Positions 26,349 to 33,416 of a DNA stretch of 64,000 nt are shown piece by piece. The translations under genes and the position numbers were made by a program. This DNA comes from Epilithonimonas zeae (GTDB taxonomy: Bacteria; Bacteroidota; Bacteroidia; Flavobacteriales; Weeksellaceae), in NCBI RefSeq assembly GCF_900141765.1, contig NZ_FSRK01000002.1, positions 744,001 through 808,000 of the forward strand, written 5' to 3'. The notes below the pieces were generated by a model. The model was not told where the DNA came from. It saw only the letters and a program-made list of their open reading frames with translations, and did not search any database. Each line of letters starts with the position of its first letter. Positions within the stretch are counted from its first letter, which is position 1.

Positions 26349-26534
26349 TTATTCATTTTCATTTTTAGGAGTTTCCGTCTCCTTATCTGTCTTCACCTCA
26401 TCGTCAAATAAAATTCTAACGGCAGGTGATTCATCATCTTCAAACTGTCCTTTTTTTGCTCCAATTATAAAGATAACCAAGAAGATAGCAGCTAAAGAAA
26501 CGCTGCAAATAATCATTAAATAGAGAATCTCCAT
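26349..26534 (-). CDS. ccoS: cbb3-type oxidase assembly protein CcoS
   Basis: From ATG 26534 the product is 61 residues (MEILYLMIICSVSLAAIFLV...), with one transmembrane helix and GAKKGQFEDDESPAVRILFDDE, the family signature of CcoS with its acidic segment. It is needed to load cofactors into the oxidase. It is the first gene of the operon. A TTG at 26546 would add four residues and is unlikely. Confidence 0.93.
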   Translation of the reverse strand: MEILYLMIICSVSLAAIFLVIFIIGAKKGQFEDDESPAVRILFDDEVKTDKETETPKNENE

Positions 26535-26543
26535 ATCTGCTCG

Positions 26544-26574
26544 CAAATTTAAGATAAAACAGTCGTCAAATTTA
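26544..26574 (-). promoter_or_regulatory. promoter boxes for the cco operon
   Basis: On the minus strand TAAATTTG occurs twice, at 26544-26551 and 26567-26574, each an exact match to the TAnnTTTG box of Bacteroidota. A TTG is not seen at the usual distance for either. The first box would put the start about six bases before the ccoS ATG. Which one is used cannot be decided from sequence. Confidence 0.5.
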
Positions 26575-26584
26575 GTGAAAATTA

Positions 26585-26598
26585 CTGACTTTGGTCAG
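26585..26598. promoter_or_regulatory. candidate Crp/Fnr-type operator CTGAC-N4-GTCAG upstream of ccoS
   Basis: CTGAC-tttg-GTCAG is a perfect 5-4-5 inverted repeat, the geometry of CRP/FNR family sites (compare FNR TTGAT-N4-ATCAA). It lies 51 bases upstream of the ccoS ATG and just upstream of the promoter boxes. A near-identical copy, CTGAC-N4-GTCAT, lies in front of the Crp/Fnr regulator gene at 29102-29115. Confidence 0.6.
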
Positions 26599-26645
26599 AA
26601 TGGCCGAAATATGGATAATTTATAATCACTCTAAATAAAGGCGTT

Positions 26646-29024
26646 CTAAATGTTTATCTTAAAATATTTAGAACTTCTGAGCCAAGTGGAAAGTGTTGTG
26701 AATGTAACCACGGTTACAGAACTCAGAGGCATAAAAATAGCAGCAAAAAGTGGGTGCATATGTCCCGAAACCGCAAACCCGACTCCAACAACATTGTAAC
26801 ACAAACTAATTATGAATGTGAATTTTACAATTTTGATAGCATCTTTGGAAAGCTTCAGGAATTTATCCAATTCAGGAATTTTTTCGCCGTTCATAATCAC
26901 ATCGGATGATGGTGTGAAAGAGTTGCTGTCGTCTGCAATGGCGATTCCGACATTACTTTGTTTTAAAGCACCAGCGTCATTCAATCCGTCGCCAAGCATA
27001 GCTACTTTTTTACCCTCATCCTGTAGTTTTTTGATGAAATCCAGTTTGTTTTCAGGATTTTGATTGAATTTCATTTCAGAAATTGATGGAATCAGTTTTT
27101 CTAAAATTGGTTTTTCAGAAGAGTTGTCGCCACTCAAAATATTGATTCCGTAATTTTTTAAATTTTGGAAAAGTTGAGCCAGATTATTTCGATATTCATT
27201 TTTGAAAATAAATTTACCGATGAATTCTCCATTTTTGCTAATGTAAACCGCAGTTTCCATATTTTGAGATTCTTGTGCTGTGAAATTAGCTGAGCCAATT
27301 TTGTAAATAATTCCTCTTACTTTTCCCTTATAACCTTTACCTGAGATTTCCTCAAAATCTTCAATTTCAAAATAATCATCATTCACATCAATGAAGTCAT
27401 AAAGCGATTTGGAAAGTGGGTGATTCGAGTTTTTAAGCAAAGATTTGATATTTCTCAAATCAAATTCCTCGATTTCTGTTCCAATATAATTGATATTCGT
27501 TTTTTTATTCTCAGTAATCGTTCCAGTTTTATCGAAAACCAAAGTGTCAACTTTTGCCAGTCTCTCGATAGTTAAGGTGTCTTTAACATAGAATTTATTT
27601 CGACCCAAAATTCTCATAATGTGACCAAAAGTAAACGGCGCAGACAATGCTAATGCACAAGGACAGGCAACAATCAGAATCGCAGAAACTACTTGGAACA
27701 TTTTTTCAAAATCAATAGTTGACCAATAGATTCCTGCAACTAAAGTGATTCCTAAAATAATGAATGTGAAATATTTACTAATCGTATTGGTCATTGTATC
27801 AAGACCAGTTTCGAACTTTTTGAACGCTTCTTTATTCCAAAGCTGGGTTAAGTAACTTTGGTCAACACTTTTAATCACTTCAAGTTCCAAAATCGAACCT
27901 GATTGTTTTCCGCCGGCAAAAATTTTGTCGCCCGGTTTTTTAGAAATATGAGCAGATTCTCCAGTGATAAAACTGTTATCTATGTTGCCTTCGCCTTTAA
28001 TTAAAATAGAATCTACGGGAATGATTTCCTGATTTCTAACCATAATTCTGTCGCCAACAGCCAAATCGGATAACAAAATATTTTCCTGTTTTCCATCAAA
28101 ATCGACTTTGGTAACGGCAATCGGATAGAAAGATTTGTAATCTCTGTCGTAGGATAATGAGTTGTAAGTTCTTTTCTGAAAGGTTTTTCCAAGCAACATA
28201 AAGAACAGTAATCCGCAAAGTGTATCGAAATAACCTGGACCATAATCTGTTACAGCTTCATAAATACTTCTTCCATAAAGTACAAAAATTCCCAGAACAA
28301 TCGGAACATCGATGTTGATGATTTTGTTTTTCAAACCATACCAAGCGGATTTGTAATAATCCGAAGCAGAGTAAAATACAACTGCAGTTGCTAAACAGAA
28401 TAAAATAATTCTGAATAAGTGTTTGAATGAATGGAACCAAACGTCATCTCCAGAAACATATTCGGGAAAGCTGAAAAACATTCCATTTCCGAAAGCAAAA
28501 CCGGCAACAGCTAATTTGATTAATAGGCTTTTGTCAAGTTTGTCTTGCTTTTTTTCTGCTGTTTCCAGATTAATCACGGGTTTGTAACCAAGATTAGTCA
28601 GGAATTTTGCAACTTCACTCAGTTTTATTTCGTCTTCTTTGAAAGAAATCTGAACTGTTTTTCTTGTGAAATTAACCTGAGAATATTTGATTTTATTATT
28701 AATGGTGTGAAGACTTTCCAATAGCCAAATACAAGAAGAACAATGGATAACAGGGATTTTGAAAGTCACAAGCGTTGTTCCGCCTTCGGAGAAATCAACA
28801 ACTTTTGTGAAAATTTCGGGCGTGTCTAGATAATCAAACTGAGCGTTGTTCTCGTTGCTCGGTCTGATTCCGGAATTTTTATTGATATTGTAAAAATTGT
28901 CGAGATTGTGAAAATTCAGAATTTCATAAACCGATTGACAACCGTTGCAGCAAAAGATTTTCTCATCGAAAAGAAGTCTTTCTTTGTCGATTTTCTGACC
29001 ACAGTGAAAGCATTGTTCTGCCAT
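26646..29024 (-). CDS. ccoI: copper-translocating P-type ATPase of the cbb3 locus (CcoI type)
   Basis: The 792-residue protein starts with CFHCGQKIDKERLLFDEKIFCC and then NGC, the Cys-rich N-terminal domain typical of CcoI-like pumps. A heavy-metal-associated domain with CSSCIWL follows (about 96-102). The core has TGES, the transmembrane CPCAL motif, the phosphorylated Asp in DKTGT, the HP motif (NHPLS) and GDGLNDAGAL. CcoI exports copper for assembly of the cbb3 oxidase. It lies next to ccoS but ends 100 bases before its start, with its own promoter region shared with the divergent Crp/Fnr gene. All catalytic motifs are intact. Confidence 0.95.
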   Translation of the reverse strand: MAEQCFHCGQKIDKERLLFDEKIFCCNGCQSVYEILNFHNLDNFYNINKNSGIRPSNENNAQFDYLDTPEIFTKVVDFSEGGTTLVTFKIPVIHCSSCIWLLESLHTINNKIKYSQVNFTRKTVQISFKEDEIKLSEVAKFLTNLGYKPVINLETAEKKQDKLDKSLLIKLAVAGFAFGNGMFFSFPEYVSGDDVWFHSFKHLFRIILFCLATAVVFYSASDYYKSAWYGLKNKIINIDVPIVLGIFVLYGRSIYEAVTDYGPGYFDTLCGLLFFMLLGKTFQKRTYNSLSYDRDYKSFYPIAVTKVDFDGKQENILLSDLAVGDRIMVRNQEIIPVDSILIKGEGNIDNSFITGESAHISKKPGDKIFAGGKQSGSILELEVIKSVDQSYLTQLWNKEAFKKFETGLDTMTNTISKYFTFIILGITLVAGIYWSTIDFEKMFQVVSAILIVACPCALALSAPFTFGHIMRILGRNKFYVKDTLTIERLAKVDTLVFDKTGTITENKKTNINYIGTEIEEFDLRNIKSLLKNSNHPLSKSLYDFIDVNDDYFEIEDFEEISGKGYKGKVRGIIYKIGSANFTAQESQNMETAVYISKNGEFIGKFIFKNEYRNNLAQLFQNLKNYGINILSGDNSSEKPILEKLIPSISEMKFNQNPENKLDFIKKLQDEGKKVAMLGDGLNDAGALKQSNVGIAIADDSNSFTPSSDVIMNGEKIPELDKFLKLSKDAIKIVKFTFIISLCYNVVGVGFAVSGHMHPLFAAIFMPLSSVTVVTFTTLSTWLRSSKYFKINI

Positions 29025-29050
29025 TAAAAAATACTCAGATATTTGGATTG

Positions 29051-29058
29051 CAAAATTA
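29051..29058 (-). promoter_or_regulatory. -7 box of the ccoI promoter
   Basis: TAATTTTG on the minus strand matches TAnnTTTG exactly. Taking its centre as -7, transcription would start near 29047, about 23 bases before the ccoI ATG. No TTG is visible at the -33 distance, which fits a promoter that needs an activator. The candidate operator at 29102-29115 is centred near -61. Confidence 0.5.
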
Positions 29059-29069
29059 CATCAAAAATC

Positions 29070-29101
29070 TTGGTATGTAGTGTTAAAAAGTCTTATTTTT
29101 G
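29070..29101 (+). promoter_or_regulatory. promoter of the Crp/Fnr regulator gene
   Basis: TTG at 29070-29072 and TATTTTTG at 29094-29101 are separated by 21 bases and match the Bacteroidota -33 and -7 boxes. Transcription would start near 29104, giving a leader of about 15 bases. The candidate operator at 29102-29115 overlaps the start point, suggesting self-repression. Confidence 0.7.
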
Positions 29102-29115
29102 CTGACAAATGTCAT
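29102..29115. promoter_or_regulatory. candidate Crp/Fnr-type operator CTGAC-N4-GTCAT
   Basis: CTGAC-aaat-GTCAT differs from a perfect 5-4-5 palindrome in one base and matches the site at 26585-26598. It overlaps the predicted start point of the regulator's own transcript and is centred about 61 bases upstream of the predicted ccoI start, the classical class I activator distance of CRP. Confidence 0.55.
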
Positions 29116-29119
29116 AGGT

Positions 29120-29833
29120 ATGTCTCTTGAACAACAATTGGTTATAGAAGAAAATTTCTCAAAAGCATTTAACAAAGAATCTTTGCGCAAAAGTCTTAAT
29201 CCCGAAGATTTTGAAGTTTACAGCAATGCACTTAAAGTTCTGGAATTTTCAAAAGGTGATGTCGTTTTCGACGATGGTGAGTCGCCGAAGGGTGTTTATT
29301 TTATCGAAAAAGGAACTGCAAAATTATCGAAATCAGGTGTTTATGGTAAAGACCAGATTCTTAGATTCTGCAAGGAAAACGATTTGATAGGTTACCGCTC
29401 TTTGCTTTGTGGTGAGAATTTTCAGGCTAAAGCAGAAGCAATGACCCCAATGAAAGTTCAGTTTTTACCATCTGATATTTTCTTGAAACTGTTAGAAGTT
29501 GACCCAAAACTATCTTACGCAATGCTTCAAAAAATTGCTTACGAATTGGGTGAATCTGCAAACACTGTAACCTTCCTTGCACAAAAAACGGTAAGAGAAA
29601 GATTGGCAGAAATCTTAGTTTTGCTGGAACAAAAGTTGGGAACAGACCCGGAAGGTTTTATCAAAATTTCCTTGACCAGAGAAGAAATCGCTAACCTGAT
29701 TGGAACTGCAACAGAAAGTGCCATTAGATTAATTTCCGAATTCAAACAAGATGATTTGATTTCTGTGGAAGGGAGAAATATCAAAATCCTCAACAGAGAA
29801 AAATTGATCAAGCTTGGTCACGTGGTGATATAA
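29120..29833 (+). CDS. Crp/Fnr family transcription regulator
   Basis: From ATG 29120 the product is 237 residues; an in-frame TTG at 29099 overlaps the promoter box and is not used. It has a cyclic-nucleotide-binding-like beta-roll (about 35-130), a long dimerisation helix, and a C-terminal winged helix with TREEIANLIGTATESAIRLISEF. In the recognition helix the Glu and Arg of CRP are kept (TATESAIR). The cysteine cluster that binds Fe-S in FNR is not present, so the signal may be different. It is divergent from the oxidase/copper pump genes and probably controls them. Confidence 0.93.
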   Translation: MSLEQQLVIEENFSKAFNKESLRKSLNPEDFEVYSNALKVLEFSKGDVVFDDGESPKGVYFIEKGTAKLSKSGVYGKDQILRFCKENDLIGYRSLLCGENFQAKAEAMTPMKVQFLPSDIFLKLLEVDPKLSYAMLQKIAYELGESANTVTFLAQKTVRERLAEILVLLEQKLGTDPEGFIKISLTREEIANLIGTATESAIRLISEFKQDDLISVEGRNIKILNREKLIKLGHVVI

Positions 29834-29928
29834 GTGATAATCGATAAATGATAATTGATTTTCAATTCATCGTACATTTATCATTCTTATTTTAAATCAT
29901 TTATCAACTATAATTTATCATTAATAAT
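29831..29928. repeat. TGATAA-rich imperfect inverted repeat, copy 2
   Basis: The left half (AAGTGATAATCGATAAATGA) and right half (ATCATTTATCAACTATAATT) pair imperfectly with one gap. It fills the space between the Crp/Fnr stop and panB. Compare 17296-17362 and 50826-50909. Confidence 0.55.
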
Positions 29929-29932
29929 CCCT

Positions 29933-30748
29933 ATGTCTGTACATTCTGAAATTAAAAAAATCACGACTGAGACCTTACGAAAAATGAAATTCGATAAGGA
30001 AAAGATTACAATGCTGACGGCTTACGATTTTACAACAGCGAAAATGGTAGACGCAGGTGGTGTAGATTCTATATTAATTGGAGATTCTGCGGCAAATGTA
30101 ATGGCTGGTCACGAAACAACTTTGCCAATCACACTTGACCAAATGATTTACCACACACAATGCGTTGTTCGTGGTGTGGAAAGAGCTTTGGTTGTAGCAG
30201 ATTTACCGTTTGGAACTTATCAAAGTAATCCTGAGAAAGCTTTAGAATCGGCTGTGAGAATGATGAAAGAAGGTGGTGCTCACGCTGTGAAAATCGAAGG
30301 TGGAAAAGAGATTGAAGATTCCATCAGAAAAATTGTGAATGCAGGAATTCCTGTTTGTGGACATCTTGGATTGACACCACAAAGTATCTACCAATTCGGG
30401 ACTTATAAAGTAAGAGCAAAGGAAGATGCGGAAGCTGAAAAATTGATTTCTGACTGCAAATTGTTGGAAGAATTAGGATGTTTTGCAGTTGTTTTGGAAA
30501 AAATTCCTGCAGCACTTGCAAAAAAAGCTTCGGAAAGTATTTCTATTCCTACAATTGGAATTGGAGCCGGACCGGATTGTGACGGACAAGTTTTGGTTTA
30601 TCACGATATGGTTGGGATGAATCAAGGTTTTTCTCCGAAATTCTTGAGAAGATATCTTGACCTTTATTCAGAAATTACAGGTGCGGTTTCTCAGTATGTA
30701 AAGGATGTGAAAAGTTCTGATTTTCCGAATGAAAAAGAAAGCTATTAA
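29933..30748 (+). CDS. panB: 3-methyl-2-oxobutanoate hydroxymethyltransferase
   Basis: PanB transfers a hydroxymethyl group from methylene-tetrahydrofolate to ketoisovalerate in pantothenate (coenzyme A) synthesis. From ATG 29933 it is 271 residues, the usual length; a frame from 29855 runs through the upstream repeat and is not used. Family motifs are MLTAYDFTTAKM near the N-terminus, ILIGDSAANVMAGHETT, DLPFGTYQ, GHLGLTPQS and IPTIGIGAGPDCDGQVLV. Other pan genes are not in the window. A long hairpin follows at 30761-30815. Confidence 0.97.
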   Translation: MSVHSEIKKITTETLRKMKFDKEKITMLTAYDFTTAKMVDAGGVDSILIGDSAANVMAGHETTLPITLDQMIYHTQCVVRGVERALVVADLPFGTYQSNPEKALESAVRMMKEGGAHAVKIEGGKEIEDSIRKIVNAGIPVCGHLGLTPQSIYQFGTYKVRAKEDAEAEKLISDCKLLEELGCFAVVLEKIPAALAKKASESISIPTIGIGAGPDCDGQVLVYHDMVGMNQGFSPKFLRRYLDLYSEITGAVSQYVKDVKSSDFPNEKESY

Positions 30749-30760
30749 ACTTTAATAATA

Positions 30761-30815
30761 AACCACAAAAGTCACAAAAGAAATATTCATTAAATCTTTT
30801 GTGACTTTTGTGGTT
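30761..30815. repeat. perfect 21-base inverted repeat (CACAAAAGTCACAAAAG type)
   Basis: AACCACAAAAGTCACAAAAG plus one more A at 30761-30781 is mirrored exactly at 30795-30815 around a 13-base loop. The arm also holds a direct CACAAAAG repeat. It lies between panB and an esterase gene. It may end the panB transcript, but no T-run follows; its perfect pairing and simple composition look more like a dispersed palindromic element. Confidence 0.75.
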
Positions 30816-30828
30816 AAAATAATAAAGA

Positions 30829-31668
30829 ATGATTTCTAAAATTCTTACAATTCTATTTTCTGTCATATTTCTATTCTCTTGCACGTCGCAGAAAATGAAA
30901 TATGGAACTAAGACTGAAATTCACGACAAAGCCGACTCTTTACAATCTTTATCCAGAATCAAATACATTAAAAGTCTGGATTATTCTGCTTTCAAAGCTG
31001 GGAAATTTGATAATGGAAAAGTCGCTGTGAATTACCGTTTTCTGAAACCAAAAACAATTGAACAAAATAAGAAATATCCTTTAATTTTGGTGTTTCACGG
31101 TTCTGGTGCAATTGGAACAAACAATACTTCACAAATGGGTATTTTGTCCAAAATGTGGCTTCTTCCGGATAACAGAGAAAAATATCCTGTTTATGTTTTG
31201 TCTCCTCAATTTCCAATTCGTTCATCCAATTACCATTTCGATGAAAGCAGAAATGTCAAAGTTTCTGAATCTAATGAGCATCTCGATTTAGTTCTAAAGT
31301 CCATTGATTCTTTAGTTATTAATGAAAATATTGACCCCGACAGAATCTACGTCATGGGATTTTCTATGGGAGGTGCGACGACTTCTAATGCAATTTCCAA
31401 AAGACCGGATTTGTTTGCAGCTGCAATTAATGTTTCCGGAATTTCTCAATTTGATAAAATGAATGAACTTCTCACAATGCCGATTTGGATTGTTCACGGA
31501 AGTTTGGATACGGATAATTTCCCTCAAAGCAATTTCAAATTTTTTGATGAAATGAAATCTAAAGGCCAAGTTTTTCTTTGGGAATATAAAGACAAATACC
31601 ACAACAATATCCTTTCTGCAGAACTAGTGGACGAAATCCCGAAATGGCTTCTGCAACAACATCAATAA
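30829..31668 (+). CDS. alpha/beta hydrolase lipoprotein (esterase/peptidase-like)
   Basis: The 279-residue protein starts with a lipoprotein signal (MISKILTILFSVIFLFSC). It has the alpha/beta-hydrolase marks PLILVFHGSGAIG (oxyanion loop), the nucleophile elbow GFSMGG, an Asp in VHGSLDTD and a His in KDKYHNNILS. The fold fits the phospholipase/carboxylesterase or prolyl oligopeptidase-like group (COG4099). It is probably anchored in a membrane facing the periplasm. The substrate is unknown. Confidence 0.88.
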   Translation: MISKILTILFSVIFLFSCTSQKMKYGTKTEIHDKADSLQSLSRIKYIKSLDYSAFKAGKFDNGKVAVNYRFLKPKTIEQNKKYPLILVFHGSGAIGTNNTSQMGILSKMWLLPDNREKYPVYVLSPQFPIRSSNYHFDESRNVKVSESNEHLDLVLKSIDSLVINENIDPDRIYVMGFSMGGATTSNAISKRPDLFAAAINVSGISQFDKMNELLTMPIWIVHGSLDTDNFPQSNFKFFDEMKSKGQVFLWEYKDKYHNNILSAELVDEIPKWLLQQHQ

Positions 31669-31696
31669 AAAATATCAGATAAAAAACAGGTTGTTA

Positions 31697-31726
31697 TTGC
31701 TGGAATTATAAAAAATAATATTTTTA
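31697..31726 (+). promoter_or_regulatory. possible promoter of the Fn3-like lipoprotein
   Basis: TTG at 31697-31699 and TATTTTTA at 31719-31726 are separated by 19 bases. The second box has one mismatch to TAnnTTTG. Transcription would start near 31730, about 15 bases before ATG. Confidence 0.4.
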
Positions 31727-31744
31727 CAGCAATTAAACACAACA

Positions 31745-32674
31745 ATGATGAAAATGACTAATTTCTTTTATTTACTATTAATTGTATGTCTGTTAGGATG
31801 TTCAAGAGAAGAACATACAGATGAACAGGGAAGCAGTTGCGGAAAAGTGAGCAATGTTTCTTTTAGTGCTAGTAGCTCTACTATAACAATCAATTACTCT
31901 TCCGGAGACGGTACCAATTCTTATAAAATAGAGTATGGACTTACAGGTTTTTCGCAAGGCTCGGGAACTTCTTTCACAACTTCAAATACTTATGCAGAGA
32001 TAGGTGATCTGGCTTCATCCACTACTTATGATTTTTATATTACAGGAATCTGCAGCAGTACGGAAAATAGTGTGCCATATAAACTATCGAGTGTCACTAC
32101 CCAACAAAGTCAGTGCAAAGGAAGTACATCGGTACAGTTTTATCAATATGATCCTAATGAAGTGGCATTACAATTTTCTTACTCGGGAGGAAGCGTATAT
32201 CAATATGAAGTAGAATATGGACCAACGGGATTCAAATTAGGAAAAGGGATAAGACAAAAAACGGAAAGTTGGAGCAGTTCTTTATCTATAAAAAATCTTA
32301 CTTATGAAACTGCGTATGATTTCTATGTCAGAACGTTTTGCTCAGAAGGTGACCCAAATCAATTCAAAAAGTTTAGCTATACAACAGGAACTTCTTGTCC
32401 AAAACCATTTAATCTAAATAGCTATGTCATATCTGGAAGTTGTAATGTTGGGTTAGGAGCTACAAGAGGTTTTAGTTGGGATTCTTATGGAAGTCCGCAG
32501 AGTTATACAATCTCTCTGATCCAGGATGTGAACAGTGCTCCAACCGCTCAAACTTTTACAACCTCTAACAAATCTATTGCAATAAGCAATATGTATTGTA
32601 ATTGGAAAGGGTTTTATGTAAAATCTAACTGTGGAAATAAAAGCAGTGAATGGGCTGGACCATTTATTTTTTAA
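31745..32674 (+). CDS. lipoprotein with fibronectin type III-like domains
   Basis: The 309-residue protein begins with a lipoprotein signal (MMKMTNFFYLLLIVCLLGC). Three Fn3-like units follow; the first two share the phrases YKIEYGLTGFSQGSG / YEVEYGPTGFKLGKG and YDFYITGIC / YDFYVRTFC, so they are a duplication. The third is diverged. The mature protein is Cys-rich, perhaps with disulfides. The function is unknown; surface binding is inferred. Its start can be at either of two adjacent ATGs. Confidence 0.82.
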   Translation: MMKMTNFFYLLLIVCLLGCSREEHTDEQGSSCGKVSNVSFSASSSTITINYSSGDGTNSYKIEYGLTGFSQGSGTSFTTSNTYAEIGDLASSTTYDFYITGICSSTENSVPYKLSSVTTQQSQCKGSTSVQFYQYDPNEVALQFSYSGGSVYQYEVEYGPTGFKLGKGIRQKTESWSSSLSIKNLTYETAYDFYVRTFCSEGDPNQFKKFSYTTGTSCPKPFNLNSYVISGSCNVGLGATRGFSWDSYGSPQSYTISLIQDVNSAPTAQTFTTSNKSIAISNMYCNWKGFYVKSNCGNKSSEWAGPFIF

Positions 32675-32691
32675 TATAATTATAACAACTA

Positions 32692-33372
32692 ATGGAATCT
32701 TCTCAAATCGTTTACGAAGACAATCATATGATGATCATCAACAAAAAAGCCGGACAACTCGTCCAGGGTGATAAAACTGGTGATTTGTCTTTGCTGGAAC
32801 TGATTAAAGATTTCATCAAAAAAAGAGACGATAAACCAGGCAATGTTTTTCTGGGCTTGGTTCATAGGATTGACAGGCCAACTTCCGGTTTGGTTATTTA
32901 CGCCAAAACTTCCAAGGCACTTTCCCGATTAACTCAGATGGTAAAGAATCGTGAAGTTAAAAAAACGTATTGGGCAGTTGTTGGAAAAGAAATGATTCCG
33001 AGTTCGCAGAAATTGGTTCATTATCTCCAGAAAAACGAGAAAAATAATAAAGCAATCGTTTATACCAAGCCGACTGCAGGCGCAAAAGAATCGATACTTA
33101 CCTACAATTTGATCAAGACCTTAGACAATTATCTTCTATTGGAAGTCGATTTGGAAACAGGAAGACATCATCAGATCCGTGCTCAATTGTCAAAAATCGG
33201 AGTTCCTATCAAAGGCGATTTGAAATACGGTGCGCCTCGTTCCAATGCTGATGGAGGGATCTCACTTCACGCCAGGAAACTGGAATTTGTTCATCCTGTT
33301 ACGAAAGAGAATATACAAATCATAGCGCCAGTTCCGCAGAACGATGCAGTCTGGAAAGCTTGTGAAGAATAA
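32692..33372 (+). CDS. RluA family RNA pseudouridine synthase
   Basis: The 226 residues are the catalytic domain only, without an S4 domain. HRIDRPTSGLVIYAKT (58-73) holds the catalytic Asp61, and LETGRHHQIRAQLSKIG is the second family motif. It changes uridine to pseudouridine in rRNA or tRNA; the exact position cannot be told from sequence. The gene stands alone and ends at a strong terminator. Confidence 0.94.
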   Translation: MESSQIVYEDNHMMIINKKAGQLVQGDKTGDLSLLELIKDFIKKRDDKPGNVFLGLVHRIDRPTSGLVIYAKTSKALSRLTQMVKNREVKKTYWAVVGKEMIPSSQKLVHYLQKNEKNNKAIVYTKPTAGAKESILTYNLIKTLDNYLLLEVDLETGRHHQIRAQLSKIGVPIKGDLKYGAPRSNADGGISLHARKLEFVHPVTKENIQIIAPVPQNDAVWKACEE

Positions 33373-33380
33373 ATTAATAA

Positions 33381-33412
33381 AAAAAACCGAAAGAATTTCT
33401 TTCGGTTTTTTT
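33381..33412. terminator. bidirectional hairpin terminator
   Basis: AAAAAACCGAAAGAA pairs with TTTCTTTCGGTTTTTT. It lies between the convergent pseudouridine synthase and outer membrane barrel genes and can serve both. Confidence 0.85.
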
Positions 33413-33416
33413 AGTT

